Source: Pseudomonas brassicacearum subsp. brassicacearum (lineage in GTDB: Bacteria; Pseudomonadota; Gammaproteobacteria; Pseudomonadales; Pseudomonadaceae). Taken from it: a stretch of 64,000 bases of DNA. The translations under genes were made by a program, and so were the position numbers. The first letter of the stretch is position 1, and every line of letters starts with the position of its first letter. The stretch is from NCBI RefSeq assembly GCF_008801605.1, contig NZ_VZPJ01000009.1, positions 62,001 to 126,000 of the forward strand, written 5' to 3'. Shown in pieces: positions 26,614-36,300 of this stretch. Under the pieces are notes generated by a model, which was given only the letters and a program-made list of their open reading frames with translations, did not search any database and was not told the DNA's origin.

Positions 26614-26862
26614 AGGATCCTTGAACAGACAAGTGCGCGGCCGGGTGCGGCCTGATAAATCAAAGCCCGTATCATAGCCGATGCTGTCAAGCACCTGACA
26701 GGCCAGGCCGGCAAACGATTGAATTTAATCGACGGCCAGATGAAAAACAGCCTCGAAATTCGTGCCCGGCACGCTAAACTGCCCAGCCTGGCCGATTACA
26801 GCCAGACCGGTTGCGGGCAGTGAAGCCCCGAAACCCACGAATTCCTTGAAAGAGTACCGATC

Positions 26863-27366
26863 ATGAGCAAAGTCAAACTGACCACCAACCACGGCGACAT
26901 CGTCCTGCAACTGAACGCCGAGAAGGCACCGCTGACCGTTGCCAACTTCGTCGAGTACGTCAAGGCCGGCCATTACGAAAACACCGTGTTCCACCGCGTC
27001 ATCGGCAACTTCATGATCCAGGGCGGCGGTTTCGAGCCCGGCATGAAGGAAAAGAAAGACAAGCGCCCAAGCATCCAGAACGAAGCCGACAACGGCCTGC
27101 CGAACAAAAAGTACAGCGTTGCCATGGCCCGTACCATGGAGCCGCATTCGGCCTCCGCGCAGTTCTTCATCAACGTGGCGGACAACAGCTTCCTGAACCA
27201 CAGCGGCAAGACCACCCAGGGCTGGGGCTATGCAGTGTTCGGTGAAGTGATCGAAGGCACCGACGTGGTCGACAAGATCAAAGGCGTTTCCACCACGTCC
27301 AAGGCCGGCCACCAGGATGTCCCGGCAGAAGACGTGATCATCGAGAAAGCCGAGATCATTGAGTGA
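26863..27366 (+). CDS. ppiB: cytoplasmic peptidyl-prolyl cis-trans isomerase B
   Basis: The 167-residue cyclophilin lacks a signal peptide. Active-site landmarks are FHRVIGNFMIQGGGF, MARTMEPHSASAQFFINV and a late GWGYAVFGEVIEG. It catalyses Xaa-Pro isomerisation during protein folding. It is translationally coupled to lpxH (GTGA overlap). Confidence 0.96.
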   Translation: MSKVKLTTNHGDIVLQLNAEKAPLTVANFVEYVKAGHYENTVFHRVIGNFMIQGGGFEPGMKEKKDKRPSIQNEADNGLPNKKYSVAMARTMEPHSASAQFFINVADNSFLNHSGKTTQGWGYAVFGEVIEGTDVVDKIKGVSTTSKAGHQDVPAEDVIIEKAEIIE

Positions 27367-28112
27367 TATTGCTGATTTCAGACTTGCATCTGGAAGAGGA
27401 GCGCCCGGACATCACCCGGGCGTTTCTGGATTTACTCGCCACACGCGCCCGCTCGGCGCAAGCGTTGTACATTCTGGGCGACTTTTTCGAAGCCTGGATC
27501 GGCGACGATGCCATGACGCCGTTCCAGCGTTCCATCTGCCAGGCCCTGCGCGAATTGAGCGACAGCGGCACGGCCATCTTCCTGATGCACGGCAATCGCG
27601 ACTTCATGCTGGGTCAGGCCTTTTGCAAAGCGGCCGGCTGCACCCTGCTCAAGGACCCGAGTGTCGTGCAGTTCAATGGCGAGCCGGTGCTGCTGATGCA
27701 CGGCGACAGCCTCTGCACCCGCGACGAAGGCTACATGAAGCTGCGGCGCTGGCTGCGCAACCCGGTCACGCTGTTCGTCCTGCGGCACCTGCCGCTGGGC
27801 AGCCGCCAGAAGCTGGCGCGCAAACTGCGCAGCGAAAGCCGCACGCAGACACGCATGAAAGCCAATGACATCGTCGACGTCACGCCCGAAGAGATCCCAC
27901 GGATCATGCAGCAATACGGCGTGAAGACCTTGATCCACGGCCACACCCATCGGCCCGCCATCCACAAGTTGCAACTGGGCGAACACGCCGCCCGGCGCAT
28001 TGTGCTGGGGGATTGGGACAAGCAAGGCTGGGCGTTGCAGGTGGACGAACAGGGGTTTGCGTTGGCGCCGTTTGGGTTTGGTAATGCGCAGTTGGCGTTG
28101 CCAAGCACCTAA
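27363..28112 (+). CDS. lpxH: UDP-2,3-diacylglucosamine diphosphatase
   Basis: The 249-residue calcineurin-like metallophosphoesterase starts with GTG overlapping the ppiB stop. Metal ligands are visible: SDLHLEEERP (D-x-H), GDFFEAWIGDD, HGNRDFML, MHGDSLCTRD and HGHTHRPA. It hydrolyses UDP-2,3-diacylglucosamine to lipid X in lipid A synthesis, acting at the inner membrane face. The ppiB-lpxH pairing is common in Pseudomonas. Confidence 0.96.
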   Translation: MILLISDLHLEEERPDITRAFLDLLATRARSAQALYILGDFFEAWIGDDAMTPFQRSICQALRELSDSGTAIFLMHGNRDFMLGQAFCKAAGCTLLKDPSVVQFNGEPVLLMHGDSLCTRDEGYMKLRRWLRNPVTLFVLRHLPLGSRQKLARKLRSESRTQTRMKANDIVDVTPEEIPRIMQQYGVKTLIHGHTHRPAIHKLQLGEHAARRIVLGDWDKQGWALQVDEQGFALAPFGFGNAQLALPST

Positions 28113-28141
28113 AGACCGCAGATCTCCTTTGTGGGCGCGAG

Positions 28142-28250
28142 CCTGTGGGAGCAAAGCTTGCTCGCGATGAACGATGACACGGTCTTGCAGTTGAACCATG
28201 TCGCCTGCATCGCGGGCAAGCCTTGCTCCCACAGGTACGCTCCCACAGGG
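28142..28250. repeat. REP pair with an extra half-unit
   Basis: CCTGTGGGAGCAAAGCTTGC is inverted as GCAAGCCTTGCTCCCACAGG (to 28235), followed by another GCTCCCACAGG fragment to 28250. It lies between the convergent lpxH and emrB genes, the only likely transcription barrier there. Confidence 0.85.
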
Positions 28251-28263
28251 TGTTGTGTGTGGA

Positions 28264-29793
28264 TCAATGCCCCGCCGATGCAGGCCCAGCCTTCGCCGCG
28301 AACGGCGGCTTCGCCAGCCACACCAGCACGATCAACCCCATGAACGCCCAACCCAGCAGCGTGAAGTAATCCACGGTGGAGAGCATGTACGCCTGGCTGT
28401 TGAGGACCTGCTCGAGCCGGGCATAGGCCGGGGCACTCGCACCACCGAGTTGGTTGAGTGCTTCGCGGGTGGCCGGCTCGAAAGTGCTGATGCTTTCGCT
28501 CAGGTAGGCGTGATGCTGGTCGGCCCGGCGGATCCAGATCCAGGTGGTCAGGGACGCGGCAAAGCTGCCACCCAGGGTCCGCAGGAACGTCGCCAGCCCC
28601 GCGCCGTCGGCAATCTGGTGCGGCGGCAGGTCCGACATCAGGATGCTCAGGGTCGGCATGAAGAACAGCGCCACGCCGATGCCCATGAACAACTGCACCA
28701 TCGCAATGTGCTGGAAATCCACCTCGTTGGTGAACCCGGCCCGCATGAAGCAGCTCAGGCCGATGGCCAGGAACGCCAGCCCGGCCAACACGCGCAGGTC
28801 GAACCGGTGGGCGTACTTGCCGACGAAAGGCGACATCAGCACCGGCAGGATACCGATGGGCGCCACCGCCAGCCCGGCCCAGGTCGCGGTGTAGCCCATC
28901 TGGGTCTGCAACCACTGCGGCAGGATCAGGTTGATGCCGAAGAACCCGGCGTAGCCCCCCACCAGCACAATGGTGCCGATGCGAAAGTTGCGATAGGCGA
29001 ACAGGCGGAGATTGACCACCGGGTGACGGTCGGTCATTTCCCAGATCACGAACACCGCCAGGGCAATGATCGAAATCAGCGCACCGATGATGATGAAGTT
29101 CGACTCGAACCAGTCCAGGTCGTTGCCTTTGTCGAGAATCACCTGGAGCGCGCCAACGCCAATGATCAGCGTGATCAACCCCACATAATCCATCGGTTGA
29201 TGGCTGGTGACCACCGGCCGCGCCTTGAGCTGCTGTTGCACCACGAGCGCGGCGAAGACGCCGATGGGCACGTTGATGAAGAAGATCCACGGCCAGCTGT
29301 AGCTGTCGGTGATCCAGCCGCCGAGGATCGGCCCGGCAATCGGCGCCACCACCGTGACCATCGCCAGCAACGCCAGGGCCATGCCGCGCCTGGCCGGCGG
29401 GTACACGGCAATCAGCAAGGTCTGGGTCATCGGGTACAACGGCCCGGCCACCAGCCCTTGAAGTACACGAAAGCCGATCAGCTCCGGCATCGAGGTGGAA
29501 ATACCACACAAGAACGACGCGAGCACGAACAGCATCGTCGCCCACAAAAACAGTTTCACCTCGCCAAACCGCCGGCTCAGCCAGCCGGTAAGCGGCAAGG
29601 CGATGGCGTTGCTCACCGCGAACGAGGTGATCACCCAAGTGCCCTGCTCCGAGCTGACACCCAGGTTGCCGGAAATGGTCGGCAAGGCAACGTTGGCGAT
29701 GGTGGTGTCGAGCACTTGCATGAACGTCGCAAGCGACAGCCCGATGGTGCTGAGCAACAGGCTGGGCGGCGTGAAAGACGCGTTATTGCTCAT
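28264..29793 (-). CDS. emrB: DHA2-family (EmrB-type) drug efflux MFS transporter
   Basis: The 509-residue protein has 14 predicted helices. It shows the DHA2 motif LDTTIANVALPTISGNLG in helix 1, WVITSFAVSNAIALPLTGWL in helix 2, the motif A-like RRFGEVKLFL and the motif C-like GPILGGWITDSYSWPWIFFINVP. It exports drugs with proton antiport, through the EmrA-type adaptor and outer-membrane channel encoded upstream. It is last in the marR-OMF-emrA-emrB operon. Confidence 0.94.
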   Translation of the reverse strand: MSNNASFTPPSLLLSTIGLSLATFMQVLDTTIANVALPTISGNLGVSSEQGTWVITSFAVSNAIALPLTGWLSRRFGEVKLFLWATMLFVLASFLCGISTSMPELIGFRVLQGLVAGPLYPMTQTLLIAVYPPARRGMALALLAMVTVVAPIAGPILGGWITDSYSWPWIFFINVPIGVFAALVVQQQLKARPVVTSHQPMDYVGLITLIIGVGALQVILDKGNDLDWFESNFIIIGALISIIALAVFVIWEMTDRHPVVNLRLFAYRNFRIGTIVLVGGYAGFFGINLILPQWLQTQMGYTATWAGLAVAPIGILPVLMSPFVGKYAHRFDLRVLAGLAFLAIGLSCFMRAGFTNEVDFQHIAMVQLFMGIGVALFFMPTLSILMSDLPPHQIADGAGLATFLRTLGGSFAASLTTWIWIRRADQHHAYLSESISTFEPATREALNQLGGASAPAYARLEQVLNSQAYMLSTVDYFTLLGWAFMGLIVLVWLAKPPFAAKAGPASAGH

Positions 29794-29847
29794 TGCGAAA
29801 TCCTATGAAGCGAAGGTGGCGAAATCCCTTAGGGCAAGACACAAACC

Positions 29848-29905
29848 CTGTGGGAGCCAGGCTGTTGGCTGTGTGGGAGCAAAGCCAACAGCCTGGCTCC
29901 CACAG
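29848..29905. repeat. 58-bp near-perfect hairpin between emrA and emrB
   Basis: CTGTGGGAGCCAGGCTGTTG at the left and its inverse ending CTGGCTCCCACAG at the right form a stem of about 23 bp around a short loop. It is REP-like in its outer part, but the inner arms (CAGGCTGTTGGCT) differ from the usual AGCTTGCTCGC. Between two genes of one operon, it could lower emrB relative to emrA or stabilise the upstream message. Confidence 0.85.
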
Positions 29906-29932
29906 GTTTCAGAGGTTGGCCTGCAATTGCGA

Positions 29933-31129
29933 TCAGCGCTGCACGGTCTTGCTCGCCACCGCACTGTTGTCGTGGATCAGGCGGGCGATCATCGCGTCGG
30001 CATCGGTCAGCTGCTGGTCGTAGACCTGGGTGCTGAACGAGGCTTTCTGCGGTGGCTGCTGGGCCAGTACCGGGCCGCTCTGGTCGTGCAGGTCGACACT
30101 GACCAGGGTCGACAGGCCGACCCGCAGCGGATGCTTGGCCAGCTCCTGGGCATTGATGTGAATGCGCACCGGCACCCGCTGGACGATCTTGATCCAGTTA
30201 CCGGTGGCGTTCTGCGCCGGCAGCAAGGCAAATGCGCTGCCGGTCCCGGCGCCGAGGCTGTCGATGGTGCCGCTGTACTTCACATCGCTGCCGTACAGGT
30301 CGGCTTCGATGTCCACTGGCTGGCCGATGCGCATGTCGCGCAGTTGGGTTTCCTTGAAGTTGGCGTCGATCCACAGCTGATCCAGCGGGATCACCGCCAT
30401 CAACGCCGTACCCGGCTGCACCCGTTGGCCCAGTTGCACGGTGCGCTTGGCGACATAACCGGTGACGGGTGCGATCAAGGTACTGCGGGCGTTGGCCAGG
30501 AAGGCCTGGCGCAGTTGCGCGGCGGCGGACTGCACATCGGGATGGGACGACACCACGGTATCGTCCACCAAGGCGCTGGTGGTCTTGAGCTGTTGCCGGG
30601 CATTGGCCAAGGCGTTCTGCGCCGAGGTCAGGTCATCCCGGGCGTGAGACAGTTCCTCCTTGGAAATCGCCCCGCCGGCCGCCAGGTTCTTGCGTCGGCT
30701 GTAGTTTTCCTGGGCCTTCTGCACTTCGGCCTCTTGCGCATTGACCTGCGCCCGCATGCCATCGACGTTGCTGTACAAGCCACGCACCTGGCGCACGGTC
30801 CGGGCCAGGTTGGCCTGGGCACTTTGCAGCCCGACTTCGGCATCGTTCGGGTCGAACTGCACCAGCACCTGGCCTTCACGCACCAGGTCGCCGTCGTCGG
30901 CCCCGATGCTCACCACGGTGCCAGTGACCAGCGGTGTGATCTCCACCACGTTGCCGTTCACATAGGCATCGTCGGTGCTTTCGCTCCAGCGGCCATACAG
31001 TTCGTGCCAGGCCCAGACGCCCAGGCCCGAGAGAATGACCAGCAGCGCCAGTGTCAGCAGCATGACCTTGCGCTTGCGTGGGTTGCCGTCCTGCGCATGT
31101 TCGGATTGAGTCGTTTCGGCAGTCGCCAT
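29933..31129 (-). CDS. emrA: EmrA/HlyD-type membrane fusion protein
   Basis: The 398-residue product has a cytoplasmic N-terminus with charged Lys/Arg, one membrane helix (about 24-44), then a biotinyl/lipoyl-like hairpin, a long coiled coil (about 100-190) and a beta-barrel region (GYVAKRTVQLGQRVQPGTALMAVIP). It bridges the EmrB transporter and the outer-membrane channel across the periplasm. It begins 15 bp after the OMF gene stop. Confidence 0.93.
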   Translation of the reverse strand: MATAETTQSEHAQDGNPRKRKVMLLTLALLVILSGLGVWAWHELYGRWSESTDDAYVNGNVVEITPLVTGTVVSIGADDGDLVREGQVLVQFDPNDAEVGLQSAQANLARTVRQVRGLYSNVDGMRAQVNAQEAEVQKAQENYSRRKNLAAGGAISKEELSHARDDLTSAQNALANARQQLKTTSALVDDTVVSSHPDVQSAAAQLRQAFLANARSTLIAPVTGYVAKRTVQLGQRVQPGTALMAVIPLDQLWIDANFKETQLRDMRIGQPVDIEADLYGSDVKYSGTIDSLGAGTGSAFALLPAQNATGNWIKIVQRVPVRIHINAQELAKHPLRVGLSTLVSVDLHDQSGPVLAQQPPQKASFSTQVYDQQLTDADAMIARLIHDNSAVASKTVQR

Positions 31130-31144
31130 GACAAGTACCTCGAA

Positions 31145-32614
31145 TCAGTTATTTGGCGTGGTAGCGGCCGGGGTGGCCGCCGCCAGGGTCTGGGCTTCGA
31201 AACCACCGCCCAGGGCCTGCATCAGTTGGATCGACAAATCGATCTGGTCGGCATTCAGGTTCGCCAGTTGGCGCTGGGCCTGGAGCAATTGCTGCTCGAT
31301 GCTCAGCACGTCCAGGTAATTACCGATGCCCGAGCCGTAGCGCTGGACCACCGTGTCGTAGGAGCTCTGTGCGATATCAGTGGCATGTTGCTGGGCGCCG
31401 ATCTGGCGAGCGATGTCACGCAATTGGTTGATGGTGTCGCTGACATCGCCAAGGGCCGTGACCAGGCTCTTGTTGTATTGCGCCACCGCCAGGTCGTAAT
31501 CGGCGTCCCGGGCATCCAGGTCCGCCCGCAAGCGGCCGCCATCGAAGATCGGCAGCGACACCGTCGGCCCAACATTGAAGAAGCGGCTGGCCGAACCGAA
31601 CATCGCATCGCCCAGCAACGACCGGGTTCCGGCGGCTGCGCTCAAGTTGAGATTGGGGTAGAAGTTGGTCTTGCCAGCCTCGATGTTCTTGCTCGCCGCC
31701 TCGACCCGCCAGCGTGCCGCGACCAGGTCCGGACGCCGCCCCAGCAACTCGGCCGGCAGGTTCGATGGCAAGGCGACCGTGCTGGCTTGCAGCACGTTGG
31801 GCCGGGGGATTTCATTGCCGCGGTCAGGCCCCTTGCCCAGCAACACCGCCAGGGCGATCTTGGCGCTTTGCAGGCGTTTCTCTGCGTCGATCAGGGTTGC
31901 ATCGGCGCTGGCTTCCAGGCTTTCGGTCTGCTGGAACTGATATTCGCTGTCGATCCCGGCAGTGAGGCGGCGCTTGCCCAGGTCGAGCATCTGCCGGGTG
32001 CGCTTGAGGTCCTCGGAGGCCAGGTCATAAATGATGTGGGCCTGGCCCAGGTCGCTGTAGGCCCGGGCCACGTCGGCGGCCAGGGTCAGTTGCGCGGCCT
32101 GGCGATCGATCTCGGCGGCGCGGGCCTGGCCGAGGGCGGCTTCCCAGGTGGCACGCTGGCCGCCCCAGAGGTCGAAGTTGTAATTGAAGTCCACACCTAA
32201 CGTGCGCAGGGTGCTGTACGCCCCGCCCTGCCCTTGCGGGTCCTGGTCACGGGACAGGCGCGAACGGCTGGCACCACCGCTGGCATCGAGGGTCGGCAGG
32301 CGCGCCGCGTTGGCGGCATAGGCGGCGGCACTGGCCTGATGGACCCGGGCGCTGGCGATCTGCATATCCGGGCTATCGCGCAGGGCTTCACGAATCAGGC
32401 CATCGAGTTGCGGGTCGCCGAGGCTCTTCCACCAATCTCTTTTCGGCCACGCGGCCTGCGACAGCGTGACACCATTCAGCGATTGCCCAGCCTTGAGGCT
32501 CTGGGCCTCCAGGCTGACGCCTTCGGTCTTCAGGCCGCTGTAGCTGGCACAGCCAGCCAGGCTCATGGCCAAGACCACCAGGCTTAATCGGGTACGCAAG
32601 GTTCTACGCTTCAT
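31145..32614 (-). CDS. NodT-family outer-membrane efflux lipoprotein
   Basis: The 489-residue product has a lipoprotein signal with lipobox LAGC (Cys22) and two OEP (TolC-like) repeats: about 70-260 and 290-475, with LGRRPDLVAARWRVEAASKNIEAGKTNFYPNLNL at the start of the second. It forms the trimeric outer-membrane channel of the efflux pump. The ATG overlaps the marR stop (ATGA), so the regulator and pump are translationally coupled. Confidence 0.93.
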   Translation of the reverse strand: MKRRTLRTRLSLVVLAMSLAGCASYSGLKTEGVSLEAQSLKAGQSLNGVTLSQAAWPKRDWWKSLGDPQLDGLIREALRDSPDMQIASARVHQASAAAYAANAARLPTLDASGGASRSRLSRDQDPQGQGGAYSTLRTLGVDFNYNFDLWGGQRATWEAALGQARAAEIDRQAAQLTLAADVARAYSDLGQAHIIYDLASEDLKRTRQMLDLGKRRLTAGIDSEYQFQQTESLEASADATLIDAEKRLQSAKIALAVLLGKGPDRGNEIPRPNVLQASTVALPSNLPAELLGRRPDLVAARWRVEAASKNIEAGKTNFYPNLNLSAAAGTRSLLGDAMFGSASRFFNVGPTVSLPIFDGGRLRADLDARDADYDLAVAQYNKSLVTALGDVSDTINQLRDIARQIGAQQHATDIAQSSYDTVVQRYGSGIGNYLDVLSIEQQLLQAQRQLANLNADQIDLSIQLMQALGGGFEAQTLAAATPAATTPNN

Positions 32615-33084
32615 TTTCCCCCCATTCGCGACACGGTGATGGGGTCACCGGCGGCGAGCAGAATTTTCTTGAGGATCTGTTCGAGGGTTTGCAGCTCCTC
32701 GGGGCTGATGGCGCCGGCCAACTGGTTCATGGCTTCGGCACCGATAAACGGCAGGCGATCGGCGAGGGCCTGGCCGGCTTCAGTCAGCACCAGGCGCACT
32801 TGCCGGCGGTCCTGGGCGGAGCGTTCACGGGCCAGGAAACCTTTCTGCTCCAGGCGATCGAGCATCCGCGTCATCGAGCCGCTGTCCAGGGACAGGTAAC
32901 GACACAGCTCGGCCGGCGTCTCGATGCCGTACTGGGCCATGATGATCAACACCTTGAACTGCGCGGCGGTGATGCCGACAGGTTCCATGTGAGTGTCGAT
33001 GATCCGATCCTTGAGCAGCGCGGTGCGGCCGAGCAGCATGCCGAGATGGCAATTGTGAAAGTTGTCTGGAGTGAAATGCTTCAT
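32611..33084 (-). CDS. MarR-family repressor of the efflux operon
   Basis: The 157-residue product has a winged helix domain (about 40-110: GITAAQFKVLIIMAQYG, AELCRYLSLDSGSMTRMLDRLEQKGFLARERS, DRRQVRLVLTEAGQAL) flanked by dimerisation helices. It probably represses its own operon through two palindromes upstream. The ligand is unknown; hydrophobic antibiotics or phenolics would be typical. A weak ribosome site precedes the ATG. Confidence 0.92.
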   Translation of the reverse strand: MKHFTPDNFHNCHLGMLLGRTALLKDRIIDTHMEPVGITAAQFKVLIIMAQYGIETPAELCRYLSLDSGSMTRMLDRLEQKGFLARERSAQDRRQVRLVLTEAGQALADRLPFIGAEAMNQLAGAISPEELQTLEQILKKILLAAGDPITVSRMGGK

Positions 33085-33098
33085 CTGACCACCGTTTG

Positions 33099-33110
33099 CT
33101 GCCTAGGCAG
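33099..33110. promoter_or_regulatory. MarR operator 1 (perfect palindrome)
   Basis: CTGCCTAGGCAG is a perfect 12-bp palindrome within GTTTGCTGCCTAGGCAGTGA. It lies downstream of the predicted -10, in the marR leader. Confidence 0.75.
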
Positions 33111-33125
33111 TGAATGTATGTCGAG

Positions 33126-33153
33126 ATATTACTGCTTAGGCAGCAAATGTCAA
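33126..33153 (-). promoter_or_regulatory. marR-efflux operon promoter with operator 2 in its spacer
   Basis: On minus, TTGACA (33148-33153) and TAATAT (33126-33131) are 16 bp apart. The spacer contains CTGCCTAAGCAG (33132-33143), a near-perfect copy of operator 1 in inverted orientation. The two operator centres are 33 bp apart, about three helical turns, so two dimers could bind one DNA face. Confidence 0.75.
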
Positions 33154-33184
33154 TCGAATAGTTAGCTTGCTATTCACATGAAGT

Positions 33185-33306
33185 GTGTGGGAGCTGGTCC
33201 TGTGGGAGCAAGGCTTGCCCGCGATAGCATCACCTCGGTTCGACTGATAGACCGAGTTGCCTATATCGCGGGCAAGCCTTGCTCCCACACAAGCCCGCTC
33301 CCACAA
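33185..33306. repeat. nested REP elements
   Basis: CTGTGGGAGCAAGGCTTGCC is inverted as GGCAAGCCTTGCTCCCACA (to 33289), flanked by further partial copies (TGTGGGAGC at 33185, GCTCCCACA to 33306). It lies between marR and the tamB end. Confidence 0.85.
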
Positions 33307-33324
33307 AGGGGGGTTCGGGGAAGG

Positions 33325-36300
33325 TTAGAAATCGCGCTTGTAGAAGATGTCCAGCGAGCTGGCGACGCCGCTCGCGGCTTCGAGGTAGACCTTCTTGCTG
33401 AGCTTGTAGCGCAGGGCGATGGTGTTGGCCGGCTCGAACACGCCGACGCCGTAGCGCAGGCTGAGTTTTTCCGACAGGTTGCCGCTGGCGACCACGCTGG
33501 TGGCATTGCCGCTGCCCTGGGTGTCGAGCTGGAAATCCTCGATCCCCAGGTTATTGGCCAGGCTGGTGGTCACCCCCGAGCTGCCCATCAACCCCAGGCC
33601 CAGCGCCGCCTGGGCGAGCATGTTGTTGTCCTCGCCGGTGGTGCTCAGCGGCCGGCCCAGCACCAGGTAGGACAACGCCTGTTCCTGGCTCATGGCCGGT
33701 TCCGAGAAGATTTGCGTGGTCGGTTGTTCGGCGCTGCCGCTCAAGCGGATGCCGGCGATCACGTCGTCGGTCTGGCGGATCGCTTCGATGTCCAGGTAGG
33801 GCTGGTCGATGGGCCCGGCGAACAGCAGCCGCGCCCGCCGCACTGTCAGCCGTTGCCCGTAGGCCCGATAACGACCGTCGTTGAGCCAGAGCTCGCCGCG
33901 GGTGTCCATGTTGTCGCCGATGTGAACCTGGCCCTGCACGTTGGCGGTCAGGCCGAAACCCGAGAACGCGAGCTTGTCCTGGCCGACGATCACGTCGATG
34001 TCCATCGCCATGGCCAGCGGCGCCTTGCCCTCTTCGGTCTGGTGGCCGACGATCACCGTGTCATCCGAAACCTTGACGGTGGACGGCGGCAGTTCGCGGA
34101 TGGTGATCTCGCCTTTGGGCACCAGGACCTTGCCGGCAATGGAAAGCCGCTCACCGTGCATGGTGATGTTCAGGTCGGGCGCCACGTCGAGCACCGCATA
34201 AGGCTCGACGGTGACTGGCAGTTGCGAACCCTTGAGGGCCAGGTTCATGGTCAGGGCGTCGCCCCAGCCGATGTTGCCGTTCAGGCTGCCCTGCCCGCTC
34301 TTGCCACTTTTCCAATTGCCATTGAGCTGCACCGCTTCGCCGGTAATCGCTGCCCGCATCTGCAAGGCTTCAAGGCTGACCGGCAGTTCCGGGCCAGACA
34401 CTTCACCGTCGCTGAGCACCAGGTTGCCGTTGACCTGGGGCGCAAGCAGACCACCAGACAAGGTTCCGCTGCCGTTCAGGTGACCGGTGAGGGTTTCCAC
34501 CATCGGCACGAATGGCCGCGCCACGGACAGGTCCAGGCCGGTCAGGCGGAACGAGCCGCTGACGGGTTTGCTGGCCGGTATGGGGTTGATTTGTGCCTGG
34601 AGCATCAGTTCGCCGAGCCTGGCGCCGACGAAATTCAGGTCGGTGTCGATGCGCTTGGGGGTCAGGCGGCTGTTGAGCGTCAGGGTCTGGTAGGGGAAGT
34701 CCAGCCATTGCGCCTTATCGCCCTCCTTGTCCCGAATCCGTAAAGTACCGCCGCTGGCGTCCACCAGGATCCGGCCATTCGGACCGCTGGCCGGCAGGTC
34801 CAGTTGCAGGTCCGCGTTGAGCCGGCCCTGCCAGGCAAAATCCTTGGGCATCCACTGGGCCAGGCTTTCGATGGGGAATTGCTTGAGGTGATAGCGCAAC
34901 TTCGGTTCCGGCATCAGCCGCTGGTCCTCACCGCACAGGCTGGCCTCGCCTGAACGCCAGCAATGCGCGCCGACGTTGAGCGTGCCATCGGCCAGGCGCT
35001 CCAGTTTAGCCGGGGCTTGCAGGCGCCAGGCTTGACCGCCGGCCTGCACGTCGCCGCTGGCCAGGCGCCCGCGCCAATTGCCTTGGTCGAGCGCGCCATC
35101 GAGTGCCAGGGTCGTGTCGAGCTGCGGCCCTTGCAAGTCGAGGTTGAGTGCTTGCCGTTTGATGTCGCCCTGTCCGCTGACCGTCAGCACGCCCAGTGAC
35201 GTTTCGCCGGCGCGGATACCGCTGGCCTTGAGGTCGAGCTTGCCGCGCTGGGCGCTGTCGAGGATCGCATCCAGGTTCAGGCTTTGCAGGCGGTTGTCCT
35301 GGAAGGCCAGTTGCGTGCCTTGCAGGCCGAGCTTGCCTTGGGGGGCTTTGAGCGTGCCGGCCACGTCGACACGGCCGACGACTTGGCCGCGCAATTGCGG
35401 CCAGAGCTGAGCCAGGCGTGCGAGCTTGATGTCGATCTGGCCGGTCAGCTTCTCTTGCAGGCTGCCGCTGCCGTTGATGCGGTTATCCCCCAGGCGAATA
35501 TCCAGCGCGCTGAGCTTCCACTGCTCGCCAGCGCCGCTGGCCTTGGCCTGGAACACCGCGGGCTGGCCACGCAGTTTGCCCTTGAGGTCCAGGTCCGCGT
35601 CGAGATCGAGGCGATCGTTCTTCATCATCCCTTTGCTGCGCAACGGCCCGGCCAGGGTCCCGGGCAGTTCGCCAAGCCAATACGCCGGGTTGATGGCCGA
35701 CAGTTGCAGCGCCGTGTCCCAGGCAATGCCCTCGACAAATTGCAGGCTCAGGTGCCCTTCGGCCTTGCCCTGCCCCGCCGCGAGCTTGAGCTGCGGCAAA
35801 TGGATTTGCGTCAGGTCGCCACTGAACGGGCTGCCCAGGCTGAAGGCCCCGGCGGGTCCGTCCAGCGCGGCCTGGAAGTTGCCCAGGTATTGGCCATCGG
35901 TGTAGGAGACTTCGCCGTCGAAGCTGCGCAGCGTCACCTGTGGCTCGTCGATCAGCGGATAGAGGCGATGCCAGGGGAAATCCAGCCAGGCGACTTTCGC
36001 CTCGGCGCGCAGGCCTTCGCGCCAGTCCAATTGGCCGCTGAGTTTCAGGCTTTGCTGATCGCCGGCATCCAGATCCAGGCCGGCGATCTGCGCGCCGTTG
36101 GCGTCCACCGTGCCTTGCAGCAACAACGCCACCGGCCCTTTTTCGGCGGGCAGCGTCGCCTTGCCGAGCAGTTGATAGCCGTTTTTCAGATCGCCTTCGC
36201 CGGTCAATTCCAGTTGATTGAGCAACAACGTGTCGGGCAAATCGGCACTGGCCTTGAAGCCGTCGGCGGTGATGCGCACCTTGGCGGGCAGGTTGTCCGC

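Noticed and set aside
25081..26655. 524-codon plus-strand frame
   Set aside because: Antisense to glnS; no ribosome site or family features.
29495..32200. 901-codon plus-strand frame
   Set aside because: Antisense to emrB, emrA and the OMF gene and spans their boundaries; the minus-strand genes are well supported.
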